Assembly: GCA_964035575.1 (NCBI GenBank)
Contig: OZ037908.1
Location: 496,001 to 560,000 of the forward strand
Reading direction: 5' to 3'
From: Rhynchopus sp. YZ270_cl-10
Lineage: Eukaryota > Euglenozoa > Diplonemea > Diplonemida > Diplonemidae
Length of the DNA: 64,000 nt
In this document: piece after piece, positions 50,944 to 60,664 of the stretch
How the letters are laid out: every line of letters starts with the position of its first letter
How positions within the stretch are numbered: position 1 is the stretch's first letter
The notes under the pieces: generated by a model
What the model was told of the DNA's origin: nothing
What the model saw: the letters and a program-made list of their open reading frames with translations, nothing else
The model's database searches: none
Translations under genes and position numbers: made by a program

Positions 50944-53900
50944 ATGGACAAACGAAACGCAGTGATTGGGACTACCTTGGTGACGTGCTCTTCTGCTGCT
51001 GCGTATTATCTGTGGTCAAATGGGGCGTTCCGCCCGAAGGAGGTTCCAGCTGCGGTGCGACCCCATCCTGATGACATGACCAAGGAGGAGATCAACGAAG
51101 AGATAGAAGCGACGCTGGAGGAGCTTCAACAGGAGCTGACAGACATCGACCACTACGGTGCGTACTCTGGAGAATGCATCCCGCCACGGTGCGACCCCAT
51201 GGTCCTCTTAGTGGGAAACCACAGCTCCGGGAAGTCCACCTTCATTAACAACCTTTGTGGAGGCAAGACCGACCAAGAAGTAGGCACCGCACCGACAGAT
51301 GACGGCTTCACAGTCATCCAAAACGGAGATTTCAAAGGAAATGAGGATGGGTACACAGCAGTAAGCCGTTGTCAAGACTCTTCGCGAGGATTTGAAGAGC
51401 TGAAAACCTTCGGAAACGCGTTTGTCCAGCATTTTAAGAGGAAGGTGCGGAACCTCGGGCCGGAGTCTGCACTTCCCAAAGGGGTGGTGGTGGTCGACAC
51501 ACCGGGGACCATTGACACCCCGACGCCAGATGTCGGGCGGGAGTACAACTTCACGCGTGTCGTGAAGTGGTTCGTAAAGCGCTCTGCAGTGGTGCTGCTC
51601 TTCTTCGACCCAAGCAACCCAGGCACAACCGGCGAGACTTTGGAGGTTCTCCAAGAGGCTCTTCTAGGAAGCACGCATAAATTTCTCATCGTTTTGAACA
51701 AGGTATTGCATTTTTTTTGGCAAGGTGACTAAGCTAAGAGAGGCTTAGGTTCATCTTAAATGTATTGTGGTTTGCATATCAGATGTAAACCATGAAATGG
51801 ATCTAGGGTCCACCCCCGGTACAGCCGGTTATTGTACCAACGATACACGAGAGGGTTTTTGTATTTCAACTCTACTTTTTTCTTTCTTTATGATTGATGT
51901 TATTTGGTCGTCGTTTGGTGCATAACAATATATTTCCCATCTCTCTTCGGGTCTATTCTCTCCGCCTGTTTCATTACCCCTTAAAAGAAAGCAGCGACCA
52001 CGTGTTGTAGGGTATTTTCATTGGGTTGCACTATTCCACACACACCAACAGGTCGATACGCTCGACAACGTGTCTGACTTCGCGCGGGCGTACGGAACGC
52101 TCTGCTGGAACCTGTCCAAGGTGCTTCAGACGAAAGACATCCCACGTATTTACACTATGTTCAACAAGACCTCGAAGTCCAACCAGGTATGGCAGCCTAT
52201 TTGTGTGTGTCTTCTTCTTTTGTCCTGTTCTCTTTTGCTCTGAGGCAGTGGCTGCACAATGTGACATCTTCGTTTATCTGGGCCTGCATGACAATATCGG
52301 ACATTTCACGAGAAGCTCCGCACCGCACGAGTGCCCACTTCAGCACGCAAGCAGTCATGATGCAATCTCGCACTCCTATGAGCTCGTCTCCTTGAGGCTC
52401 GGCTACGACATGCCCCCACACTTGCGCGCCATGCATGGGTGGTATCCTGATTCGTTCACCATGCATCGCTCGTGCTCGCCCCTTCTCACGCCCACCTCAT
52501 CTTTGATTGGGTTCGTCTCGCAGCCAATGGCTGTTCATCACGCTGGTATCACCAATTTGGATGATCCGTTCTGAGAAGCAGGCGGTGTACTCAGATAGCA
52601 TCGCAAGCAGTTTTCCTTAGTATTGTCCTCACCACGGCTGCTCGAGTATATGGAAGCCGTGTCACCTCATCACGACATGCCATGTCGCGCACGAGTGTCG
52701 CTCATTGAATCCCACGCCGTCGGCGTTCATTAGGCTGCCCCAGCCTTCAACTCATCGACAAACCTGAGGCGCATCAGAACTGCCGACTGGCTGCTATGAC
52801 CAAGATCAATGCCAGGCAATCGTGTCAAGTATAATATTATTTTTTTTAGCTTAGGGCAGAACAACTTATTTTTTCTAGTTCTCGTCAACCGACATTCCCA
52901 AGAATCGTGCGCATGAGCGTAAATTTGTACCAACAACAATAAGTTTTTAGGGCGGCTGGCCTCTCTACCATAGTTCTCCCGGGTGGGGTGTCATTTTTAG
53001 GGGGAATTTTTTCCCCTCGTTGGTGACGTTTTTAAATCCATCCGGTGGGAAAGTAGTACGGAGAGACATATTTATCACCACAATTTTTGTGTGTTTTCTT
53101 TCTCCGTTGTATCTAATAAGCCAACATCCTCTTTTCCCCACCCTGGGATGCTTTCTCAAAATAAAACAACTTATACAGTCATCTTCTGTGCTTCCGATTG
53201 AGGAGTTTGAGCGTGCACGGGACCAGGTGCTGAACGAGATCAAGCTTGCACCTGAGCGCCACCACGACAACGCCGTGGCAGCGCTGGAGGAGGCTGTGAA
53301 GAAGCTGCTGATGCTGCACCACGTCTGCGGGGTGCTGCCGTACAGGCTTCCTGTTGAGGCACGCTATGTGCTCGTGGCGCTTAGTGCGATTGCAACAGCG
53401 TACTTCGCCCTCATCAAGAAGTCTGTTGCCATCTCCGTTGTGTCGGCACTCTCATTCTGTGGCTCCGCGATCAGTACCTGTGTCAGTCCGGTATGGCAAA
53501 ACGACCCCCTCCCCCTTTGTTGCAAGATGACTAAGACGACTAAGCACAGAGAGGCTTGGGTTCATCTAAAAAAGTTTTGTTTTTGAAGCAGAAACAAACA
53601 ACGAACAAGTAAAGAAGAGGGGGTCTCATTTTGTCTATCAAGCCAAGCAGGGGTTTTTGAGAGACTACCATGAGCACATTTGATTGATAACCCTAGTTTT
53701 GACAGCGAAACGTTTCCCCATGTATTGCACGGGAAACAGTATGGCAAACAGGTGCAGGGTGGTGCATATCGTAGAACCCGGCACCTTGTGTGTCTCCCAA
53801 AAAACCAAAAGCGTTTGCGTGTGAAGTTTTGAAGGAAAAATAGAATTGATACCACACAACAGTTCAAAAGTTTTGTTTTTGACGAAGTAGAAACAAACAA

Positions 53901-54679
53901 CGAAGTAAAGCAGAGGGGTGTCTCATTTTGTGTATCAAGCAGGGGGTTTTCAGAGTCTACTACGAGACAACACATTTGATTGATACACTAACCACACAAC
54001 AGTTCTTCCAACCCCGTCTCCTGGACAAGCTCTTCCAGCTGCGCTACCGGCAGTCCCTCAGAAACAAGGAGGACGTCGACGTGCGTGAGCGCTGGGCAGA
54101 CGTGCGCGACCTCATGACTGAGATCTCCTTCTCTGACGACCTCTACGCGAAGTACCGTGCGCAGGCAACAAGCGTCGAGAAGAACATGACTGAGGTATAC
54201 ACAACCCCTTCACACCATTTGCTTTGTGATCAAGGTGAAGGAAAGGGAATATGTATTTAAATTTACCACATCAGCCACCTGAATTTTTACCCCGCGAAAC
54301 GGCGTACAGGCCGCGTACAGGCGCGTACACGGTCCTATACGCGGGGTAAAATCAGATGGATCAGGGATTCCCTAAAAAAATACTGATATTTAAACCAACC
54401 CTCTGCGACTTTTTTCGGCAAAAAAACAAAAGCCAAAGCAATACAGAGAGAACCAACCAATTTTTCGTTTTACAAACATTTAATCAAAAGACCCGCTGCG
54501 ACTTCAACCCCTTTAAATATTTTGTTACAAAGTATACACAAAAAAAATGCTCCCAAACGCATTCCCCCCCAAAAAAAATAATAAAACAGATCCTCGAGTC
54601 TCGTCTGCCCCGTTTGAGAACACTGATTGAGAAGCGCAGGCGTTCGCTTCGTGCGCTTGATGACGAGCTCAACCACTAA
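50944..54679 (+). CDS. EHD/dynamin-superfamily membrane GTPase with an N-terminal membrane anchor and no EH domain
   Basis: Five exons, all phase 0: 50944-51702, 52052-52186, 53179-53490, 54003-54194 and 54590-54679, giving 495 residues. An N-terminal hydrophobic segment (about 6-24, AVIGTTLVTCSSAAAYYLW) looks like a membrane anchor. The GTPase core has P-loop GNHSSGKST (about 92-100), switch-I-like APTDDGF, DTPG (about 184-187) and a G4 motif NK/VD split exactly by intron 1. Exon 2 (DFARAYGTLCWNLSKVLQTK) resembles the segment after NKxD in EHD proteins. Exon 3 continues with an EHD-like helical region, then hydrophobic stretches (about 360-396) that may insert into membrane. The C-terminus is basic coiled helix (RLPRLRTLIEKRRRSLRALD) and there is no EH domain. 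Family members tubulate or remodel membranes. The organelle is unknown; a mitochondrial or endosomal surface is plausible. Confidence 0.87.
51703..52051. other. Intron with adjacent family A and family E repeats
   Basis: Family A at about 51722-51760 is followed directly by family E at about 51780-51873 (ATGTAAACCATGAAATGG to GTATTTCAACTCTAC), both in gene orientation. Confidence 0.65.
52187..53178. other. Long intron with an unassigned coding-like stretch
   Basis: Between about 52230 and 52940 the base composition is balanced and frames are open on both strands, unlike the other introns. + strand: SYELVSLRLGYDMPPHLRAM. Minus strand: EPQGDELIGVRDCIMTACVL and, nearer 52740, SAVLMRLRFVDELKAGAA before a stop. 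It may be a decayed inserted gene or element; I could not classify it. Confidence 0.45.
53491..54002. other. Intron with a duplicated segment of about 120 bp
   Basis: A family A copy at about 53527 is followed by two direct copies of a segment beginning AAAAGTTTTGTTTTTGA and ending in ACATTTGATTGATA (53571-53694 and 53868-53991), separated by about 170 bp. The copies differ at several bases. Confidence 0.65.
54195..54589. other. Intron with a foldback element
   Basis: Arms ACCTGAATTTTTACCCCGCG and its near inverse (CGCGGGGTAAAATCAGATGG) at about 54280-54357 enclose a GGCGTACAGGC-type repeat. It is a relative of the foldback at 18812-18872. The rest is A-rich. Confidence 0.6.
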
Positions 54680-54981
54680 GCTTCTGTATTGAGGTGGGCA
54701 CCGAGAGAGGGTTGAGAAGGCCAGGTGATGTGGACGAAAGGGGGTGGAGGGTTACAAAGCACAGCAAAATGTACTATGCACTATGCTGTGACAGCCATGT
54801 ATCGTCTGATGATTCAAAGGAACAATCAGTTAAAGAAAAATAAACAAACAAACACCAAAAGTCTATACCTCCCCGTAGTACAAAAGACTTCGGCCAACAT
54901 TGAGTACAGAACCCCCCCCCCCCCCCCCCCCCTAAGTACTCACCAAAGGGACGGGAGCTTGTCGATTGACAAAAAAAAAAA

Positions 54982-55030
54982 GGAGTGGAACACACTCTAG
55001 GGTGGCTGCACTAATACAACCAAGTTTTCT
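54982..55030 (+). repeat. Dispersed repeat family D (type copy)
   Basis: GGAACACACTCTAGGGTGGC followed by TGCACTAATACAACCAAGTT and TTCTAAAA. Other + strand copies start near 13840, 44621, 47662, 55048 and 60836. Confidence 0.75.
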
Positions 55031-55176
55031 AAAAAAAAAAAATATTTTTAGTGAAGTGCATCCTGGTGTCTAAGACAATGCAACCAAGTTTGCGAGAGAG
55101 AGAGAAAAAAAATGAGGGGGAAAAATGAGGCTATGGGAAGTTGCGATGCAGGAGAGAGGGGAAAATAACTACACCT

Positions 55177-55255
55177 GGTGTGGCTGAATTTGGGGGGCGG
55201 AAAAAGTGCGGAAATGTGCGGGAAAAGTGCGAATCACCCCCCTTCAGCCACACCA
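55177..55255. mobile_element. 79-bp foldback MITE, arms GGTGTGGCTGAA
   Basis: GGTGTGGCTGAA and TTCAGCCACACC are perfect inverted ends; GGGGGGCGG and ATCACCCCCC extend the pairing imperfectly. It is short enough to be a hairpin in RNA. Confidence 0.65.
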
Positions 55256-55435
55256 ACACCGCTTTTCTTTTTCTTTTTCAAAACAAGGTGGATGGTAAAT
55301 CCGTCTTCCCCCTCTCTCTGTCTCAAGGTTTTCCTCTCTGGCCTTCTTTCCCTACTTTAGAACACCACCCCCCCGTCACCCCCCTTTATTTGGAAAAATT
55401 GGTCTCAACGAGCATTTTTTTTTTTTCTTCTTCTT

Positions 55436-55497
55436 GTGCTTTCATCCGGATGGCTGGTATTGTACAATGGGTCAGTCGGAGGTGCATTAATAACTTC
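55436..55497 (+). repeat. Dispersed repeat family H
   Basis: TGCTTTCATC(C/T)GGATGGC, then GTACAATGGGTCAGTCGGAG and GTG...AATAACTTCA. Other + strand copies lie near 4803, 44447, 56218 and 61969. It is often next to family E. Confidence 0.7.
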
Positions 55498-55512
55498 ACT
55501 TTTTTTTTTTTC

Positions 55513-55632
55513 AGATGTAAACCACGAAATGGATTGTAGGACTGCAGGGTTGGGTGTCCACCCTTCGGTATGGCCGGTCATTGTACCAAAGGTACACTGT
55601 TTACGAGAGGGCTTTGTATTTCAAGTCAACCT
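55513..55632 (+). repeat. Dispersed repeat family E (type copy)
   Basis: GATGTAAACCACGAAATGGA, a TGTCCACCC block, GGCCGGTCATTGTACCAAAG, then GAGAGGGCTTTGTATTTCAA and GTCAACC. Other + strand copies lie near 20520 (3' half), 44328, 51780 and 59186. Confidence 0.75.
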
Positions 55633-56993
55633 TTTTTTTTTTCTCTCTGTGACCAAATCCATCTTAGGGCATCTTACTAACACTCTCCTACCACTGTTTG
55701 CCACCATTTCAAAAAAATAACGATTGTGATCAAGGTGGCTAAGCACATGAGAGGCTTAGACTCATCTTAAAAAACGTTTACTTTTCTATTGTGCTGGTAC
55801 GCTGTGAAAAACGAGAGGGCATTTTTTTTGTATTTCAAGCAACACATTTTTCTAGCCACGCCCCTTTATACCCCTTGCTGATGTGGGGGGTGGGGATTCT
55901 CTAGCCTTGCAATGAACTTCCAAGTGGACACGGGTTTCCCAATTACCTCTGTCACCTTTTTATGTTTATTTTTTTTATGGGTGGTGTGTGAGGTGATGCA
56001 ACGAGAGGCCTATGGGTTCATCTTATAAGCATATTTCTTTTTTGAAAAATTGCAAAATAAAAAATTGAAAAAAAGCAAAAAGCAAAAATAACGTGTAGTC
56101 ACCACCTGTAACCTCTACTGGGGGTGGCTGAAAGGGGGGGGTGATTCAGCACTTCTTGCGCACTTCTGCACACTTTTGTGCGCCCCCTATTCTAGCCACG
56201 CCATCTATACGCTTTTGTTTGCTTTCACCCCCGGGGGGCTGGCATCGTTTTGTGGGTCAGTTGAGGAAGTTCTTTCCTCAGAAATTTTTTTTGTGCCAAA
56301 CGCAACGAGGTAACCTGGTCGGGGGGATCGGGTGTGTGTGTCTTTCTTGTGGTTGTGGATTGCAGAGAATGGGCAGGGCGAAACACTCCATTTTTTCAAA
56401 CACATCCTATTGTTTTTTTGTTTTTGTTTTTATAGCCAGAACATTCTCTCCACGAAAGAGTTCCTAAAGAACCCCCCTCTCCTTTTTACCCCTTTTCCCC
56501 GAAATCCCCCTCACATACCAAAACACATCTGCATGGTGGCACCACTAAACAGATTATTTTCTTCGTGATTCGCCGAGCGGTTGTGAACCCGCCTCCGTTT
56601 CTCTTACGGTACGGAACACCCACGCCCCCTACCCTTTTTGCATGAAACAACACAACTCGACCGAGATGCGTTTTTTAGCAGGTTTCCATTTTTCTAACCC
56701 CCCCCCCCTCCGCGGAAAGAAGCAGTACCCAGCAGATGACAAACGGCGAGGTGTTTCCACTCTTTCACAAACGCCTCTTTCAACCCCCCACCCTTACCCT
56801 CACCAACCCACCCCCCCTTCCACCACAGGGCAAACCCTCCCACCCGTACACTATTCGGGAGGCATATACAGCCCTACCCAAACCCCTTCCCACCCCCACT
56901 CCCCCTCCCCTCCTTCTCCCTCTCTTTTTAACATAAAACAACACACATTCCTCGTTGTTTTATTTCTCTTTTTTATTTCTCTACTTTCTTTGC

Positions 56994-59900
56994 ATGGCAT
57001 TGGGTATAGCCTCTCATGGAAGGCATCTGATGGCGAAGGAGGGGGGGTCCGTGGAACGGTCTGTCTGTTCGTCTACTTCGACTTCGTCGTCTGCAGCGAA
57101 CTCTTCGTCGTGCAGTGTGACGACGGTGTCGGGGGCAGCTACGTCTCCGGCACCGGTCATTCCATCATCGATGCAGACTCAACCGGTTGCTGTTCCGGTG
57201 TGGTACCCTTCCCCTTCTGCAGTCTCCGCAGCAGTAAAGGATGACCGAGAGTCCTGGGACGTTGTCGCGCATGGAAATGGAAGAAACGAACGGTTTCAAT
57301 TCTCTGAAGTACGGTGTTTCCATGAAATGGCGTTTCGCATTTGTGTGCTGGGGGATAGCACAGAGGCAGAGTTTGCGGATGAGTGTCAAATGGCTGAGGG
57401 AGCTTGGAGAGAGTTGCGGCCAGACCTTACGACACTTTCCCACGAACTGACCCATGGGCTTGCTCCGGATGCAGCGTTTCATACGTTTTATCAGCTTTTG
57501 GTGCAGGATTCTCCGATGTATATTTCGTCATTACCCTGCGGTGTGTTGGAAACAATCAATACCAGGTTGAAACATCGTTATTTGTCGCCAGGGCTTGCGG
57601 CGTCGTGTTTGCATATGTTGTTAACGTTGTCGTTGTTACGTCCAGTGGAAGGTGCTGCTGTAGAGTATTTTGAGGTGATTCCGACGGTGATAGGCTTATT
57701 GGAGGATCCGTGTACGCATGAGTATTCGAGGATCGCGTTAACGGCGTTGCTGTTTTTGAATCGTGTGGTGGGGTGGGAGGGGGTAGGTTTGCATGCAGCA
57801 GAGCATGGCCTCGCGAAGGTGATGGGGGCGACGATACAGCGGTCGCAGTCGGCGTACCGGGTGCTCCTCGCGTCGTCGGTGCTGGCGCGGGCGTCGTTGC
57901 TGTCTGAGTACACCTCGCTTGTGGTGCGTGATGGTGGTGTCTGCAGTCTTGTTGAAGTCCTCCTCAGCGCGCTCCGTGCCCTCGAAACCAGAGAAGGCGA
58001 AGAGTGGAACAACAGCATCGCCAGCAGCATCCTGCAAGCCCTGCGGCCCCTAGTGAGGCATGCGGTAGGGGTCTCCATAGAGTCGCTCTTAGGGGTGTGG
58101 AAGCTCGTGGGGAAGACGCGTGTGGGGCGGCTGGCGGGGGTGCTCAGTGATGAGCTGACGCAGAGCTGTGGAGGGGTGCTTGCGCATCAGGCGTTGACGG
58201 AGACGCAGTGGGGGGAGTTGCTGTCGTGTGAGGCAGGGTTGCTGGAGTTTGAATGTATCAGACGGCTTGCAAAGCGTGCGCAGGTGTGTTTGTGATTTGC
58301 ATTGTTTTATGTAGCTTTTAAAATTTTTTTGGGTAGTCAAATGTATACACATAAGCACACAGATCTGACTATAACCCTGTATATCTGTGTATCTGTTTTC
58401 ATTTTGACTTTTACCCAAATTTTTTTTTGGTTTGAAAGATATTCGTTCAGGTTTCTATGTTGGACAAGTTGTACTTTGTTTTAATATTTTTTCTGTAAAA
58501 TGCTCTGTGGTAAATTTTTTGTTCCTCTTTGCAGAACCAAGCATCGACCCACCCACCAAGCCTGACAATGGAAATCATCTCCCGCTTCTTTCACGTCTGT
58601 GAGTATGACACACCAAAGTCGGATGCTGTCAAGGCGGCAATGTTGCAGTGTCTCAGCGAGCTCATACGCTGCCTGCCGCAGCAGCGTGTGGACAACGCGC
58701 TGGTGGCACCCCTCATGTCCTCCCTCGAGAGCGAGGCAGAGCGCCTTGGCGACGCCCTCATAGAACCCTGTGTGCACCTCTCCAGCTGTGTGTTGCGCAG
58801 TGGACAGTACGCAGCATGCGCCAAGATGACTGTAAAGGTATCAGTTTGTTTCAATTTATTTCTTCTTTTCACGTTTACACCATGCCAAAATATGGGACCA
58901 TTTTTTTGTTGGATCCCTACACCAATGCTTTCAAAGGGAGAGCAAAGGTTGTCCCCGCGACTCCCTTGAAATTGTCCCTGGCGGCAAAATACCGGTTTTT
59001 TGGGGGGGTACAATTTCACGGGGGAGGGTCGGTAGAAGAATAAAAAATGTGGCTGCTATCCTGTAGCCTGAAGTCAAAATCAAACAGTATTTTTTCTTTC
59101 TTCCCCGCGGACGGCGAGGCATTATATAGACTCACTTCACTGTTAGCATATTGTTTTTGAGTGGAAGCGGGAGTAGCACATACCGGATGTAAACCACGAA
59201 ATGGATTGTACTGCACGGTTGGGGTGTCCACCCTACGGTACAGCCGGTCATTGTACCAAAGGTACACTGTCCACGAGAAGGGCTTTTGTATTTCAAGTCA
59301 ACTTTTTTATACGCATCTGTACTTCATCTCCCTTTGCAGATCCTGCAGGCTCTCCGCCGTACCCACCAGCACCACCTATACGACGTGCCGTGTAAGAACG
59401 CTGTCGACATCCTTCTCAGAGTCACACCACAGCCAGGCAGCACGGCCACCCACAGCGCCTATGCGACACGTGTAGCAGACCTGCCCAGGGAGTGCACAGG
59501 GGCGCAGGTCTTCACCCTATGTGTCGAGCTGCTGCGCTGCTTCGATACTATGATCCGCAAGGCCCCGAGGGTATGCAAATGTAGCTAATTGTATTCACAT
59601 CACATTATGGGTTATTATTTCGAGCATCGATGAGTGCTCCTCAAGTGTCTTTAGCAATATAAGCAATACGTTGTCTCATGGGCTTTACCTCCATATCTTT
59701 CACCCGATTCCAGTATAAAAGGAAGGGTGTCTCGCTTTGCTTCGGTATGAAGAAAAGAGAGAATACTCTGTACCTTTTTCGTTGTTTGCTACAGGGTTGT
59801 AACCTGACCCAAACTCCAAAGGTTTCGTCTATTTTTGATGTCCGCTTTTGAACAGTTCGTAGTTCTCTTTTGTTCTTAGTCCTCCGTAGAAACCAACTAT

Positions 59901-60664
59901 AAAGAAGGCAACGTGAAGCTCGAAGCTTTCTGGTGTGATGCCTGCTGATGTAGGCATTTTGTGATAATCTCATTTAGTTTGCTCGGATGTCAAAAAACGG
60001 TTTTCGCGGTTTCTTTGCTGGGGGGTGGTTTCCTCTAGGCTCTTCAAGTACAGTGTCGCTTTTGGCCAGTCAGTCGGGTTGGAGAATTTGGATGTAGCCA
60101 CCTTGACTATTGACGACTTAGTAGCGGAGTGTCTTGACCTTCTGCTTCACCTCGGTCTCTACGTATAAAGTGCGGGTGGAAGGGTACCCAATAGAATCCA
60201 AAATAAATTTTAACCAAGGGCAATAAATATATTATATGGGGGGTGTTCCGGGGGTACGGGACTGTACAATTCTTCACAACTTTTCACAACATAGTATTTG
60301 CCATTTGTGAAGAGGTGTGAATTGAAATGAAAATGTGTAAAGACCCATACCACGGAACACCCCATTATATCACCCCTTTTTGTTTTTGTTTTTCAGTTTT
60401 TTTTTTGTTTTTATCCGCTAGTTTACAGTTATCCAAGACACTACACCAAACTGATTTTTTTTTTCTTTCAAAACGACACAAACCAATCCACAGGACAACA
60501 TTGCGAAGTGCCTGCACCTCCTTTCCGAGAAGTGCGGACGGGCCAAGCTTGAGGAGGCATTGTGCTTCGGCTCCCGCAGCGTTACCTTTGACGAGGTGCA
60601 CAGAATAGAGCACCCACAGCTACCCCTCCCTCCCATTCTCCCGCTTGGTTGGGTGCATGCATGA
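56994..60664 (+). CDS. Alpha-helical repeat (ARM/HEAT-like) protein, function unknown
   Basis: Four exons, all phase 0: 56994-58283, 58535-58837, 59340-59570 and 60494-60664, giving 664 residues from ATG 56994. An alternative in-frame ATG at 57030 is favoured if the spliced leader joins after GGGTATAG at 57010. The first 80 residues are Ser/Thr/Ala-rich and disordered. From about residue 90 to the end the protein is a series of amphipathic helices (LLTLSLLRPVEG, VIPTVIGLLEDP, IALTALLFLNRVVG, SSILQALRPLVRHAVG, MLQCLSELIRCLPQQR), typical of armadillo or HEAT-type scaffolds. No catalytic motif, signal peptide or membrane span is visible. Donors include GTGTGT and GTATCA, weaker than those of other genes here. 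A scaffolding or transport-adaptor role is only a guess. Confidence 0.78.
58838..59339. other. Intron with family F-like and family E repeats
   Basis: A shortened family F (GTGGCTGCTATCCTGTAGCC) lies near 59049 and a full family E at about 59186-59303, ending 36 bases before the acceptor. Both are in gene orientation. Confidence 0.6.
60238..60363. mobile_element. 126-bp MITE in an ATTATAT target duplication, inside an intron
   Basis: Inverted ends GGGG(GG)TGTTCCG and CGGAACACCCC, flanked by ATTATAT at 60231-60237 and 60364-60370. The interior has CACAAC words in both orientations. It lies in the last intron of the ARM/HEAT-like gene, about 130 bp before the acceptor. Confidence 0.75.

Larger units (their letters stand above)
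54680..56993. other. Intergenic, dense with dispersed repeats
   Basis: + strand order: family C (54862-54980) directly joined to family D (54982-55030), a second D at about 55048-55090, the foldback at 55177-55255, H (about 55436-55497), E (55513-55632), A (about 55735-55780), an E 3' part (about 55800-55845), an A variant (about 55990-56030), a foldback relic (about 56122) and H (about 56218-56265). From 56640 the sequence turns C-rich and leads to the next gene. Confidence 0.65.

Noticed and set aside
56955-56993. Upstream start for the ARM/HEAT-like protein giving a hydrophobic N-terminus (MFYFSFLFLYFLC)
   Set aside because: The hydrophobic stretch is a pyrimidine-rich leader typical of trans-splice regions here, and better start codons follow at 56994 and 57030.
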